Assembly: GCA_021604525.1 (NCBI GenBank) | Contig: BQJD01000015.1 | Span: 1-64,000, forward strand | DNA from: a marine bacterium B5-7 | GTDB lineage: Bacteria; Pseudomonadota; Gammaproteobacteria; Arenicellales; CAJQKF01 | Reading direction: 5' to 3' | Length of the DNA: 64,000 nucleotides | Shown: in pieces, positions 1 to 8,944 of the stretch | Layout of the letters: each line of letters begins with the position of its first letter | Numbering within the stretch: position 1 is the first letter of the stretch | Notes under the pieces: model-generated | The model's database searches: none | What the model saw: the letters and a program-made list of their open reading frames with translations, nothing else | What the model was told of the DNA's origin: nothing | Made by a program: the position numbers and the translations under genes

Positions 1-2
1 GC

Positions 3-149
3 GCCGCCGCCGCCCCACCCACCGTCGCCGTCAGCGCCGTCAACGAACACCCGCACGCGACCACACACCATGCCCTCGATCCGATCAATCCACATGACCC
101 CCTCAACCCGCATCCAGCTATCTACGAGAGCGATTTTATGGTCGGTTGA
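3..149 (+). CDS. C-terminal end of an unidentified protein (partial)
   Basis: An open frame enters from the left edge and stops at a TGA at 147-149. The 48 visible codons are rich in Ala, Pro, His, Thr and Asn and end in ESDFMVG. Third codon positions are strongly G/C, as in the real genes nearby, whereas the other two frames give unnatural Arg- or Ser-rich translations. This supports a genuine 3' end. The composition suggests a low-complexity tail or linker. No domain can be named. It converges on the operon read from 1951 to 199. Confidence 0.4.
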   Translation, partial: AAAAPPTVAVSAVNEHPHATTHHALDPINPHDPLNPHPAIYESDFMVG

Positions 150-198
150 AATGGCTTCGTCGTCGGCACGTATTTGTCGTTACAAGACGCACGGATAG

Positions 199-969
199 TT
201 AACGCAATCGACGTGACGGCTTGACCGCCTTGTAGCGACGAATAGTGCAGGCACCCGCCATTTTGCTACCGAAGTGGTCGCTGATGGCGGCGAGCCAGTC
301 GCTGTTTGAGAAGGGTGTCGATGACATGACGGCAACGATGTTTTCCAACGTCGCGAGGCTTAATGATGCGCGTTGTGTAAAGCGCGCAATGTGATTACTG
401 CGTGGACCGATGGCCGAACGTCGAAACTCGCCGGCGTCGGCGAAGTTGGCGACCAGCACGCCGTGTGGACTCATGCGTTTTTCAAGCAACGAGGCCCAGT
501 GATGATCGAATGATACGGCGCGACGGGGGTCGCCATCGAAGTCGCCAAAAAGGTCGTCGATAACCAGATCGTAGTGATTGTTACGTTTGGGCGGGGCGTT
601 CTCGAGCCAGTTAAAAGCATCGTCCGCGATCAACTCGAAATTATCGCAATCAAGGCCGAAGAAACGTTTGCCGAGTTCAAGGTGAATCGGATCATGCTCA
701 ATGCCGGTTATATGAATGTCGGGGAATATTTCGTTTAACAGGCGCAGTACGCCACCGCCACCCACGCCGAGGACCAGTACTCGTTTTAATTGCCGGGGTT
801 CAACCAGCAGTGCCGGTGTGGTCAGAAGATGCCAGAGATTCGGCAGGGCGCGCTTGCCGGGATTAATCTGGCTGTGCAGCACACCGTTGGTATAAAGACG
901 CAAGGACGCACCGGCGGTGCGCACCTGGTAAAGCCGACCATCGCGTCTTTGCTCATGGATAACGGCCAT
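199..969 (-). CDS. Spermidine synthase-like protein (class I methyltransferase fold)
   Basis: A 256-residue protein with the Rossmann fold shared by spermidine synthases and class I methyltransferases. The nucleotide-binding loop VLVLGVGGGGVLR lies at residues 64-76. An acidic GIEHDP segment at 89-94 follows, then IADDAF near 115-120 and VIDDLFGD near 136-143. In true spermidine synthases these regions bind decarboxylated AdoMet and putrescine. The N-terminal beta domain is short, so this is better called spermidine-synthase-like; aminopropyl transfer is not proven. It is the last gene of a three-gene operon, its start overlapping the glutaredoxin stop by one base. Cytoplasmic. Confidence 0.8.
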   Translation of the reverse strand: MAVIHEQRRDGRLYQVRTAGASLRLYTNGVLHSQINPGKRALPNLWHLLTTPALLVEPRQLKRVLVLGVGGGGVLRLLNEIFPDIHITGIEHDPIHLELGKRFFGLDCDNFELIADDAFNWLENAPPKRNNHYDLVIDDLFGDFDGDPRRAVSFDHHWASLLEKRMSPHGVLVANFADAGEFRRSAIGPRSNHIARFTQRASLSLATLENIVAVMSSTPFSNSDWLAAISDHFGSKMAGACTIRRYKAVKPSRRLR

Positions 970-1220
970 CAGTCAGCCTTTGCCAGACGTTCAAGCAGGG
1001 TGGCCTGATCGAGAAAATATTCGCAGATAAACTCTCCATTGAACTCAAGCACTGGTACGCGGGTATTGAATCGTTTTAAAAGAACAGGGTCGCAATCGAT
1101 GTCGTATACCTTAATCGGGTGGTCGTGGAGATTGCCGGTTTGCTGTAATTCATGGAGCTGTTCGAGCATATCTTCACACAGATGACAGCCGTCGCGGCTG
1201 TAGACGATCACTGGTTTCAT
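969..1220 (-). CDS. Glutaredoxin-family protein
   Basis: An 83-residue thioredoxin-fold protein. It carries a CxxC redox motif (Cys12-His-Leu-Cys15, in RDGCHLCE) and the cis-proline region RVPVLEF around residues 54-60. Length and motif fit the short DUF836/glutaredoxin-like family found beside membrane and envelope genes. It probably catalyses cytoplasmic thiol-disulfide exchange; the partner is unknown. Its start overlaps the stop of the upstream secreted-protein gene, and its stop overlaps the start of the spermidine-synthase-like gene, so the three are almost certainly co-transcribed. Confidence 0.85.
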   Translation of the reverse strand: MKPVIVYSRDGCHLCEDMLEQLHELQQTGNLHDHPIKVYDIDCDPVLLKRFNTRVPVLEFNGEFICEYFLDQATLLERLAKAD

Positions 1221-1951
1221 AACGGTGTAAAACGGAATACCAGTGCGAGTTTGCCTTCGAAGAGTGCGCTGAAAAGAATTTTTCCAGGTTGATATTCAAA
1301 TTCGGCGCCGTCTACTTCCGCCGGCTCAACACCCAGGTATTTCATTTTTGCAGCGGGATAATCAATGGTCAGATGGACGTCGAGAGGAAAGTATCCGTCG
1401 AACAGCTTGAGGTAATAAGGACCGATGCTCATACGATATTCATCGTTAACCTTGTCATAGGTAACGATGCGATTTTCGCTGGTAAAACACAGCCGGGTTT
1501 CAAGTCGGGTGCGCTTCATCTGAATGGTCGGTTCGTCGACATAGGCTTCGTCTGCCGCCTCGATGTTGACGATATTCATATTACGAACGGTCCCTTCACG
1601 AAAGGAAATCTGCAGCGCCGGGAATAGAGGAAAGTAACGATGACATTGATAATTGTGAACCCAGCCACCGGTCAGGCTGTTGGTTTCAAGGGTGATGACT
1701 TTTTGATGGACGAAGGCGGGACGATCGAGAGGTAGGGTGATGGCACGATAACCTTCATCGGCGATGGACCATAATGCAGCCAATTCTTCCAGATCGCTGA
1801 AGTCATCGTCAGATTCCGCCCTGGTGCTGGTTTCGCTTGCGACTAATCGTACAGGGCTACTGGATGGTCCGGCGGCGAAGGCGCTGGAGTATATGCCAAT
1901 CAGGGTAAGGCACAAGACGCAGGAGACGAGATAACCCGTACAAACAGGCAC
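1217..1951 (-). CDS. Exported protein of unknown function
   Basis: The frame is open upstream to 2269, but that part overlaps the divergent gene starting at 2067 and reads as non-coding. A GTG at 1951 gives a 244-residue protein with a convincing signal peptide (hydrophobic run ending IYSSAFAAG). An ATG at 2068 is the alternative start. The mature part is predicted mostly beta and contains no enzyme motif I recognise; segments such as NSLTGGWVHNYQCHRYFP and the closing GKLALVFRFTPL are typical of small periplasmic beta proteins. It is first in the operon with the glutaredoxin and spermidine-synthase-like genes. Start choice is uncertain. Confidence 0.7.
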   Translation of the reverse strand: MPVCTGYLVSCVLCLTLIGIYSSAFAAGPSSSPVRLVASETSTRAESDDDFSDLEELAALWSIADEGYRAITLPLDRPAFVHQKVITLETNSLTGGWVHNYQCHRYFPLFPALQISFREGTVRNMNIVNIEAADEAYVDEPTIQMKRTRLETRLCFTSENRIVTYDKVNDEYRMSIGPYYLKLFDGYFPLDVHLTIDYPAAKMKYLGVEPAEVDGAEFEYQPGKILFSALFEGKLALVFRFTPL

Positions 1952-2066
1952 ACGGTATAATGTTCTATCGCCACACGATCGATCCAGCGAGCCTCTCGTA
2001 AACACGGCATGCGGCGAAGGCGCTGCTAACAAACCTGATAAGAAAATCCTTGATAAGTGAAGGTCC

Positions 2067-2903
2067 ATGATTCGTTTTGTCTTGAGTATTTTCCTGTTGA
2101 TTTCGGCGAATGCAGCGGCCGCGTTTGAGCCGTTTTTCGATGATAACCCTGCAACTCGGTACGCGCCACAGGCGCCTGAACTGAGCAATCTCGATCTCGA
2201 TGTATTAATACTGTGCGGCGCTTGGGGTGCGCCGGTGGAAGCACGCGATTTCGAGATCATGATGCTCAAGGACGAACATCGGCCCTCGCTGCAACGTATC
2301 CATGGGGCGCTTGGTGGGCGGGTGTATTCATCGACCGACGATCTGACCGAATTTGTGCGTCAGCTACGTCGCGCATGGTTCGAACAAAAGGGATTCAAGC
2401 ATATTTTCTGCGGTGAACCCGGGGTAGGTCATGATCTTGGCGGGCTGCATTTTGCACCGCGTTACTGGCAGGCACAGGACGAGGGCTGGGCAGGTTATCG
2501 CAAGCTCGCCCGCAATCCCCAACAACGCCCGATTGGTAAATGTCGACAGCACTATATCCGCGAGCAGGTGTCGCCGCCGATTTTCAATATCAGCATCGAA
2601 TTTATTAACCCTGAGAACCCCCGCGACAACGTCAAGTGCATCGGTGGATACCACCTTGAGATGGATGCCGAACGTTTATTGATAGCCGGCACAGCGGCAT
2701 TCAAACAGGCCACTAAACGCGTTGGCAAAAATGTGACCGAATCCTGTTTGTTCGAAACCCGAGTCGATGGCGTTGCGAATCACTACAGCACATTGGTAAT
2801 CCGCCAGCGTGCCATTCGCACGTTCTATGCGTTGCCCGACAAGCGACCTTACTGTCGCAAGAATCGTAGTGACTTTAAGGCCTGCCTGTGTTCCAGACTG
2901 TGA
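2067..2903 (+). CDS. Secreted protein with probable EndoU-like nuclease domain
   Basis: A 278-residue protein with a clear signal peptide (MIRFVLSIFLLISANAAAA). The central motif FKHIFCGEPGVGHDLGGLHF contains His112 and His128 and is followed by an Arg (R132). Near the C terminus comes a Tyr/Ser-Thr strand (NHYSTLVIRQRAIRTFYAL). This spacing, with two His and a late Tyr/Thr strand, resembles EndoU/XendoU ribonuclease folds. Several cysteines suggest disulfides and export. No toxin-delivery domain or neighbouring immunity gene is visible, so it is more likely a scavenging or periplasmic enzyme than an effector. The family call is tentative. Confidence 0.6.
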   Translation: MIRFVLSIFLLISANAAAAFEPFFDDNPATRYAPQAPELSNLDLDVLILCGAWGAPVEARDFEIMMLKDEHRPSLQRIHGALGGRVYSSTDDLTEFVRQLRRAWFEQKGFKHIFCGEPGVGHDLGGLHFAPRYWQAQDEGWAGYRKLARNPQQRPIGKCRQHYIREQVSPPIFNISIEFINPENPRDNVKCIGGYHLEMDAERLLIAGTAAFKQATKRVGKNVTESCLFETRVDGVANHYSTLVIRQRAIRTFYALPDKRPYCRKNRSDFKACLCSRL

Positions 2904-2959
2904 TGGCTGCAAGTGACTCCCTGGAAGTGATGATCCGGTGGATCGGATCGGTACGATAG

Positions 2960-4309
2960 ATGAAATCCAGTAACGTATCGCTGATTGAAGGGGATGTCCG
3001 CGCGCATCTGATCCGCCTGACCGTACCGATGATCTGGGGCATTCTGGCGATGATGTCGCTGAACGTGGTGGATACCTGGTTCGTCGCCCAACTGGGTAAA
3101 GCAGAGCTGGCGGCGATGAGTTTTACCTTCCCGGTCATCATGGTGTTGATCAGTCTCGGTATCGGTCTGATGGCAGGAACCTCGTCGGTTCTCGCCCGTG
3201 TGATCGGCAAGGGCGACTGGCAACGCGTCCGTCGTTTAACCACTGACAGCGCGATTCTGGCAGTCATTATCGCCATTGTTTGCACTATTGTTGGTCTTGC
3301 CACCATCGATCCGTTATTCCGGTTACTGGGTGCCGACGATGAACTGTTGCCCTTGATTCGGGAATACATGATCACCTGGTATGTTGGCTTCGTGTTTTTC
3401 CTTGTTCCGATGGCCGGGGTGGGCGCGATTCGCGCCACCGGTGATGCCCGCCTGCAAAGCGGTATCATGCTGGTAGCCTCGCTGGTGAACCTGATTCTCG
3501 ATCCCTTACTGATTTTCGGTTTGTTCGGTTTTCCCGCTATGGGTATCGCCGGCGCTGCACTGGCAACGGTGTTGGCGCGGATGGTTTCAATGGCGCTCGG
3601 TTTCTACGCCCTGCACCGCGTGAAAGACATGATGGCGACCACGCTGCCAAGTCCGGTGATGTTTTGGGATTCAGTGAAATCCATCGGCCACGTGGCTTTT
3701 CCGGCGGCAGGCACCAACGTCATTATTCCTCTTGCCACCGGCGTTGTGGTGGCGATGATCGCCGGCTACGGTGCCTCGGCGGTGGCCGGATACGGCGCGG
3801 CCAGTCGTATCGAGTCCCTGGCGCTGGTGGTCTTTTTTGCCATGTCGTCGGTGATCGGCCCGTTCGTGGGGCAGAACCTCGGCGCCGGGCGCATCGATCG
3901 CATTCGCCTGGCGTTGATCGAGTCCACACGCTTATGCCTGCTGCTGGGGGCAATTGCAGCCATTGTCATCATGCTTGCCTCGCGTCATTTGCTGGGAGCG
4001 TTCAGTGACGATCTGGAAGTTATCGAATATGGTCGACTTTATCTTCTGATCGTGGCGCCGGCATACGGCGCTGCCGGTATCATCATGGTGGTCAATGCGA
4101 CATTTAACGGTGTGGGCCGGCCCGGACCCGCGGTTGTGATCTCGACCACCCGCATGTTTCTGGTCATGGTGCCTCTGGCATGGTTGGGTGCGCGGATCGC
4201 GGGTGTCGGCGGTGTGTTTGCCGGGCTGGCTGTTGCCAACATGATCGCTGCCGGTATCGCCTGGTTGTGGTTCAGGCGCGCGCTACGGAGTATGTTGCCG
4301 GATGTCTGA
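2960..4309 (+). CDS. MATE family efflux transporter
   Basis: A 449-residue polytopic inner-membrane protein with about 12 hydrophobic segments in two related halves. The first helix region reads TVPMIWGILAMMSLNVVDTWFVAQLG, shown here only in part; the conserved features are TVPMIWG and the Asp in NVVDTWFVAQLG, typical of the NorM/DinF superfamily. Such proteins export cationic drugs or metabolites in exchange for Na+ or H+. It stands alone between the EndoU-like gene and the TRAP operon, with no adjacent regulator, so its substrate cannot be inferred. Confidence 0.9.
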   Translation: MKSSNVSLIEGDVRAHLIRLTVPMIWGILAMMSLNVVDTWFVAQLGKAELAAMSFTFPVIMVLISLGIGLMAGTSSVLARVIGKGDWQRVRRLTTDSAILAVIIAIVCTIVGLATIDPLFRLLGADDELLPLIREYMITWYVGFVFFLVPMAGVGAIRATGDARLQSGIMLVASLVNLILDPLLIFGLFGFPAMGIAGAALATVLARMVSMALGFYALHRVKDMMATTLPSPVMFWDSVKSIGHVAFPAAGTNVIIPLATGVVVAMIAGYGASAVAGYGAASRIESLALVVFFAMSSVIGPFVGQNLGAGRIDRIRLALIESTRLCLLLGAIAAIVIMLASRHLLGAFSDDLEVIEYGRLYLLIVAPAYGAAGIIMVVNATFNGVGRPGPAVVISTTRMFLVMVPLAWLGARIAGVGGVFAGLAVANMIAAGIAWLWFRRALRSMLPDV

Positions 4310-4351
4310 AACACTCTACAATCATTACTGGCACACGCGAGAATCTAAAAA

Positions 4352-4373
4352 TACACTTTATCTATAAAATGTA
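4352..4373. promoter_or_regulatory. Imperfect palindrome upstream of the TRAP operon
   Basis: The 22 bases pair in 9 of 11 positions about their centre (TACACTTTAT... / ...ATAAAATGTA). They sit in an AT-rich intergenic stretch about 70 bp before the dctP start. This is a plausible operator or promoter element for the transporter; no regulator gene is adjacent. Confidence 0.35.
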
Positions 4374-4442
4374 GACGAATTATATTTGATATGTTACCGT
4401 GAAAATGCCTGAGTCCAAATACAATACTTTAGGAGGATATCC

Positions 4443-5447
4443 ATGAACTCATTTATACCGACTCATTATTCAAAAATGGCCAAGAGCGTCGGCGCGGCAA
4501 CCGCACTGTTGCTGGCGTCCGCGATTTACACCAGTGCCAGTGCTGAAACCTGGGACATGCCGACGCCTTATCCTGACGCGACTTTTCATACGGTTAATAT
4601 CAATCAGTTCGCTGAGGATGTTGCCAAGGCAACCAACGGCGCGCTTGAGATCAAGGTCCACTCGGCCGGTTCGCTGTTCAAACATCCGGAGATCAGCAAG
4701 GCGGTACGTGGCGGTCAGGTGCCTATCGGTGAATTTTTCCTGTCGTTGCTAAACAACGAAAACCCGGCTTTCGGGGTCGACTCGATCCCGTTCCTGGTCA
4801 CCAGTTACGATGATGCCGCGCGCTTGTGGTCCGCACAAAAACCGGTTATCGAAAAGTTGCTGGATGCGCAGAACATGATCCCCCTGTTCTCGGTGCCGTG
4901 GCCGCCCCAGGGGTTGTATACCAAGAAACCTATCGCATCGGTCGATGATCTCAAGGGCCTGAAGTTCCGAACATACAACGCCACGCTGGAGCAGTTCGCC
5001 AACCTGGCAGGCGCCGCACCAACCCAGGTTGAAGTGCCGGACATTCCCCAGGCGTTCTCCACCGGGCGGGTCGAGGCCATGATCACCTCACCGTCGACGG
5101 GCGCCAATTCGAAGTCGTGGGACTACCTCAGTCACTACACCGATATACAGGCCTGGATTCCGAAGAACATCGTGGTGGTAAACAAGCGCGCATTCAGAAA
5201 GCTTGACGACGCGACACGGGATGCAGTGCTGGCGGCAGCCGCCCAGGCTGAGAAGCGTGGCTGGCAGATGAGTCGAGAGGAGACCGATACCAAAACGGCA
5301 ATTCTTCGCGACAATGGCATTACCGTGGTTGAACCCTCTGCGGAATTGCTCGACGGCCTGCGTGCCATCGGTGCCACCATACTTGAACAATGGAAGAAGG
5401 ACGCGGGTGATACCGGTGCGGCCATCCTCAAGGCATATCAGCAATAA
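4443..5447 (+). CDS. dctP: TRAP transporter solute-binding protein (DctP family)
   Basis: A 334-residue periplasmic binding protein with a signal peptide ending TSASA before ETWDMP. It shows the DctP-family fold, including the carboxylate-contacting Arg in the segment LKGLKFRTYN and the later IPQAFSTGRVEAMITSP hinge region. It delivers an organic anion, usually a carboxylate, to the DctQM permease. The start is set by a near-perfect AGGAGG site 6 bases upstream. It is followed by a strong hairpin and then by the two membrane subunits. The substrate is unknown. The symbol refers to the family only. Confidence 0.92.
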   Translation: MNSFIPTHYSKMAKSVGAATALLLASAIYTSASAETWDMPTPYPDATFHTVNINQFAEDVAKATNGALEIKVHSAGSLFKHPEISKAVRGGQVPIGEFFLSLLNNENPAFGVDSIPFLVTSYDDAARLWSAQKPVIEKLLDAQNMIPLFSVPWPPQGLYTKKPIASVDDLKGLKFRTYNATLEQFANLAGAAPTQVEVPDIPQAFSTGRVEAMITSPSTGANSKSWDYLSHYTDIQAWIPKNIVVVNKRAFRKLDDATRDAVLAAAAQAEKRGWQMSREETDTKTAILRDNGITVVEPSAELLDGLRAIGATILEQWKKDAGDTGAAILKAYQQ

Positions 5448-5488
5448 ACAGCACGATTGTTGAGCCTGATTGAGATAAAAATATAAAA

Positions 5489-5530
5489 GGATGACGGGCG
5501 CCGGATCACAAAATCCGCTGCCCGTCATCC
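5489..5530 (+). promoter_or_regulatory. Strong intercistronic hairpin between dctP and dctQ
   Basis: Arms GGATGACGGGC (5489-5499) and GCCCGTCATCC (5520-5530) pair perfectly over 11 bp. After a wobble and one mismatch, an inner CGGAT/ATCCG stem adds 5 bp around a six-base loop. No T-run follows, so it is not a classical terminator. It more likely stabilises the upstream dctP message or partly attenuates read-through. Confidence 0.7.
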
Positions 5531-5564
5531 GCCTTGGGGCGAATACCGTCTCGGGAGGAGATCC

Positions 5565-6125
5565 ATGAGAGCACTCCTTGACAGGCTTTATGCCGTCAGC
5601 GGGGGTATTGCCGCGAGCTGCATCGTTGCTATCTGTGTGGTCGTCATGGCACAGGTGATGCTGAATCTGGCCGACCGGATTGCCGCTGCATTTTTTGGCG
5701 GTGCCATCGGCCTGACCATTCCGTCGTATTCCGATTTCACCGGGTTTTTTCTCGCTGCGGCGTCGTTTCTGGCGCTTGCCTATACCTTTCGCGCCGGCGG
5801 CCACATCCGCGTCACACTGGTCATCGGTTTATTGCCGGAGGGTGTACAGCGATGGGTTGAAATTGGCTGCGTTGCGATTGCAGCGGCAGTCGGCGTGTTC
5901 GCTACCTGGTATGCGGTTGCCCTGACCCACGAATCGTTTGTCTATAACGATCTTTCTTCGGGAATGGTGGCGGTACCCATCTGGATCCCCCAGGCAGCAA
6001 TGACCGGCGGACTTATCGTGCTGTCGATTGCACTCATCGACGACCTGATCTGCCAGCTTGCCGGAAAACCCGCATCCTATGCCGGCAAGGGCGAAGGACT
6101 GCTCGAAGCGGCGGGGGGTGAGTAA
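5565..6125 (+). CDS. dctQ: TRAP transporter small permease subunit (DctQ family)
   Basis: A 186-residue protein with four hydrophobic segments, starting MRALLDRLYAVSGG; length and topology match DctQ. DctQ pairs with the large DctM channel in the inner membrane and helps dock the substrate-loaded DctP. A strong GGGAGGAG site precedes the start. The stop overlaps the dctM start by one base (TAATG), so the two are translationally coupled. Confidence 0.88.
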   Translation: MRALLDRLYAVSGGIAASCIVAICVVVMAQVMLNLADRIAAAFFGGAIGLTIPSYSDFTGFFLAAASFLALAYTFRAGGHIRVTLVIGLLPEGVQRWVEIGCVAIAAAVGVFATWYAVALTHESFVYNDLSSGMVAVPIWIPQAAMTGGLIVLSIALIDDLICQLAGKPASYAGKGEGLLEAAGGE

Positions 6126-7423
6126 TGCCGGAAATTTTACTGGCTGGATTTTTACTGCTCATCCTGTTTGCACTACTGGGTGCCGGCATCTGGGTCGCCT
6201 TCTCACTCGCCATTGTCGGGCTGGTTGGCATGACCCTGTTCACCGATGCGCCGGTGGGTTCAATCCTCGCCACAACCTTCTGGGGACACAGTAATTCCTG
6301 GGCGCTGGCCGCGTTGCCGCTGTTTATCTGGATGGGCGAAATCCTGTTTCGTTCGACGCTGTCAGATGACATGTTTGTCGGCTTGTCACCGTGGATGAAT
6401 CGGCTGCCGGGACGCCTGTTGCATGTCAACATTTTCGGCTGCGCTATTTTTGCCGCCGTCACCGGATCATCAGCGGCCACCGCGGCCACGGTGGGCAAGC
6501 TGTCGATACCGGAACTCTCGCGGCGTGGTTATCCGGAAAAGATGATGATTGGAACGCTGGCAGGTTCCGCAACGCTAGGCCTGTTGATACCACCGTCCAT
6601 CATTCTTATTGTTTACGGCGTTGCCACCGAACAATCCATAGCGCGGCTGTTTGTTGCCGGTGTGCTGCCCGGCATTATGCTGGTGGTCATGTTCGTCGGC
6701 TTCGTGGCGATCTGGTCATTGCTTAATCGCGACAAATTGCCGAGCGAAAACGAATACACCAGTCTTCGCGAAAAACTCCGCCGTTCGCGACGCATCATTC
6801 CGGTCATGCTGCTGATCGGCGGCGTAATCGGTTCGATCTACTCGGGCATTGCCTCGCCCACCGATGCCGCTGCGGTCGGCGTGGTACTGGCACTGGTATT
6901 GTCGTGGTCGTCGGGGTCATTGAGCCGCGCCGTGTTCGTCGATGGTCTGATGAATGCCACACGCACCTCCTGCATGATCGCCTTCATACTTGCCGGCGCC
7001 GCCTTCCTCACCGTGGCCATGGGCTTTACCGGTATCCCCAAGTTATTGGCCGAGTGGATCGGCTCGCTTGAATTATCAACCTATGCGTTGCTGGCCGCAT
7101 TGACGGTCTTCTTCATCATCATGGGCTGCTTCCTCGACGGCATCTCGGTAGTGGTATTGACCACATCGGTGATCATGCCCATGGTGGAGCACGCCGGCAT
7201 CGATCCGTTGTGGTTTGGCATTTTCATCGTCATCGTGGTGGAGATGTCGCAGATTACCCCGCCGGTGGGCTTTAATCTGTTCGTGCTGCAGTCATTGACC
7301 GGTCGCAACATACTCAACATTGCCTGGGCGGCTCTGCCGTTCTTCCTGCTGATGTTGCTGGCCCTGGCAATGATTGTGATGGTGCCGGAGATTGTTACTT
7401 TCCTGCCCAATAATATGAGTTAA
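6125..7423 (+). CDS. dctM: TRAP transporter large permease subunit (DctM family)
   Basis: A 432-residue polytopic membrane protein of the DctM/ion-transporter superfamily with about 12 hydrophobic segments. Conserved features include the GSSAATAATVGKLSIPEL region and LGLLIPPSIILIVYG, and the C-terminal QITPPVGFNLFVLQ motif. It is the Na+-driven channel that imports the solute bound by DctP. It ends the dctP-Q-M operon and converges with the GST gene; only 43 bp separate the stops and no obvious terminator is visible there. Confidence 0.93.
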   Translation: MPEILLAGFLLLILFALLGAGIWVAFSLAIVGLVGMTLFTDAPVGSILATTFWGHSNSWALAALPLFIWMGEILFRSTLSDDMFVGLSPWMNRLPGRLLHVNIFGCAIFAAVTGSSAATAATVGKLSIPELSRRGYPEKMMIGTLAGSATLGLLIPPSIILIVYGVATEQSIARLFVAGVLPGIMLVVMFVGFVAIWSLLNRDKLPSENEYTSLREKLRRSRRIIPVMLLIGGVIGSIYSGIASPTDAAAVGVVLALVLSWSSGSLSRAVFVDGLMNATRTSCMIAFILAGAAFLTVAMGFTGIPKLLAEWIGSLELSTYALLAALTVFFIIMGCFLDGISVVVLTTSVIMPMVEHAGIDPLWFGIFIVIVVEMSQITPPVGFNLFVLQSLTGRNILNIAWAALPFFLLMLLALAMIVMVPEIVTFLPNNMS

Positions 7424-7466
7424 TGGCGTCCTCGAATTACAAAGTACGACACACACTGGAAACGAT

Positions 7467-8093
7467 TCAAAGCGGCGGTGCTGTCTGTGCCCAGGCGGGA
7501 ACACGCTCCAGTAACTGCATCCATTTGATGATGTTTGGATAATCATCAAGCGGCACCTGGGAATCCGGATGCAGCGCCATGATCGAGTAACAGCCGACGG
7601 AAAAATCGGCTAGCGTCAGCGTATCGCCCATGATGAACGCGCGGTTATCCAGTTGCTTGTTCAAGACGTTGGCGAAGGGATGAAACGCGGAGATGGATGC
7701 TGCGATGATGGTCTCGTCCGGCGTGCCCAGGTTCATCATGGGTTTGGCGAGTGTTTCCCAGCAGATACTGCTCACGGCCTTGTTAAAGTGCAGGGACTCC
7801 CAGAACTGCCAGCGATTGATATCCGCGCGAGCCATCAGATCCGATGGATAGAAGTCTTCTGCTGCGGCCTTGTCCGCAAGGTACTGAATGATGGCATTGG
7901 ATTCCCAGAGATTGAAGCCATCATCGATCAATAATGGAACACGCCCATTGGGATTCAGTGCCAGGAAGTCATCGCTCTTGAGTTCGCCGCTCGCGAAGTC
8001 CGCATGATGCACATCGATTTCCAGACCGAGATGCAAAATGGTGGCTTCGACACGCCGACAATTAGGCGAAAGAGGTGCGGAATAAAGTTTCAT
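7467..8093 (-). CDS. Glutathione S-transferase
   Basis: A 208-residue protein starting MKLYSAPLSPNCRR. The N-terminal thioredoxin-like domain has Ser9 near the usual catalytic position, and the gamma-glutamyl-binding ES pair lies in LWESNAIIQYL; an all-helical C-terminal domain follows. An open frame extends upstream to 8162, but the ATG at 8093 has an AGGAT ribosome site and the canonical family start. It is third in the ArsR-SRPBCC-GST operon, 23 bp after the SRPBCC stop, so it probably takes part in a detoxification response controlled by that regulator. Substrate unknown. Confidence 0.9.
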   Translation of the reverse strand: MKLYSAPLSPNCRRVEATILHLGLEIDVHHADFASGELKSDDFLALNPNGRVPLLIDDGFNLWESNAIIQYLADKAAAEDFYPSDLMARADINRWQFWESLHFNKAVSSICWETLAKPMMNLGTPDETIIAASISAFHPFANVLNKQLDNRAFIMGDTLTLADFSVGCYSIMALHPDSQVPLDDYPNIIKWMQLLERVPAWAQTAPPL

Positions 8094-8116
8094 ATTGATC
8101 CTGTAATTGATGTTTG

Positions 8117-8599
8117 TTATGACAGTTCGGTGGTGACATAGTCGCCAAGGCTGTTGAAGCAACCTTTCCAGCCGAACCCATGATTATCGCGGGACGTCTG
8201 TGTCGGCAGTCCCTCATGCACGAGGTGCAGTTCCGTTTGATGATCACCCACCGCATGAAATAAAACCGTCACCTTGGTTGTCACGGGCTCGTCGTTATCA
8301 CTTCCGCATGACTGACCTTCAAGAATCCAGGAAAACACCAGTTTCTCAGGCGGCACGATTTCAAGATAAGCACCATGATGGACTACGATGTCGCCGCTTG
8401 GCAGGTGCAATTCCAAACGATATTTTCCACCCACACGCAGATCGATATCAGCGCCCCGGGTTTCGACACCGTCGGGACCGAACCATGCTTTCAAGGCATC
8501 GGCATCTGTCCAGGCTTGAAACAGCGTTTCCCGTCCGACTTCAAACTGTCGACGAAACTCAACGACGTCGCCTTCACTGGATGGTTGTTCTGCCAGCAT
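8117..8599 (-). CDS. SRPBCC/AHSA1-family protein
   Basis: A 160-residue START-like hydrophobic-cavity protein. The AHSA1 signature runs from FRRQFEVGRETLFQAWTD through LKAWFGPDG to the beta strands LRVGGKYRLELHLP and EIVPPEKLVFSWILEG. Such proteins bind small hydrophobic ligands and very often pair with an ArsR regulator, as here: it starts 12 bp after the arsR stop with an AGGG site. Ligand and enzymatic role, if any, are unknown. Confidence 0.88.
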   Translation of the reverse strand: MLAEQPSSEGDVVEFRRQFEVGRETLFQAWTDADALKAWFGPDGVETRGADIDLRVGGKYRLELHLPSGDIVVHHGAYLEIVPPEKLVFSWILEGQSCGSDNDEPVTTKVTVLFHAVGDHQTELHLVHEGLPTQTSRDNHGFGWKGCFNSLGDYVTTELS

Positions 8600-8611
8600 G
8601 ATGTGTTGCCC

Positions 8612-8944
8612 TTAGTCTTTTTGCCTGGCCAGGTAATCGGCCAGTGAATCAAGATTCTGTTCCCAAAAACGTCGATAGTCTTCAATCCATCCCGCTGCGT
8701 TTTTAAGTGGCTCAGCCGCCAGACGACAACGCACCACCCGGCCCTTTTTTTCACGTTCCACGAGACCGGCCTGCTCTAATACGTTGACGTGTTTCATCAA
8801 CCCGGGCAGGGACATTTTTTGCGGTGTTTCAAGTTCGCTTATGGATGACTCGCCCTGCGTGAGTTGCGCGAGGATGGCGCGACGTGTCGGATCGGCCAGT
8901 GCCGAGAACACCGAGTCGAGTTGGGGTGTTGAATAGTTAACCAT
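8612..8944 (-). CDS. ArsR-family transcriptional regulator
   Basis: A 110-residue winged-helix protein. The signature LDSVFSALADPTRRAILAQL leads into the recognition region MSLPGLMKHVNVLEQAGLVER. It lacks the Cys-rich metal sites of classical ArsR/SmtB sensors, fitting the subgroup paired with SRPBCC proteins. No Shine-Dalgarno is obvious before the ATG. Instead, one of two copies of a palindromic site overlaps the start codon, which argues for direct autorepression. It is the first gene of the operon with the SRPBCC and GST genes. Confidence 0.9.
   Translation of the reverse strand: MVNYSTPQLDSVFSALADPTRRAILAQLTQGESSISELETPQKMSLPGLMKHVNVLEQAGLVEREKKGRVVRCRLAAEPLKNAAGWIEDYRRFWEQNLDSLADYLARQKD

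Noticed and set aside
1952-2269. N-terminal extension of the exported protein ending at 1217
   Set aside because: The extra 106 codons overlap the divergent EndoU-like gene and would bury the signal peptide.
5088-5804. 238-codon minus-strand frame across dctP/dctQ
   Set aside because: It crosses two real genes and the intercistronic hairpin; no domain seen.
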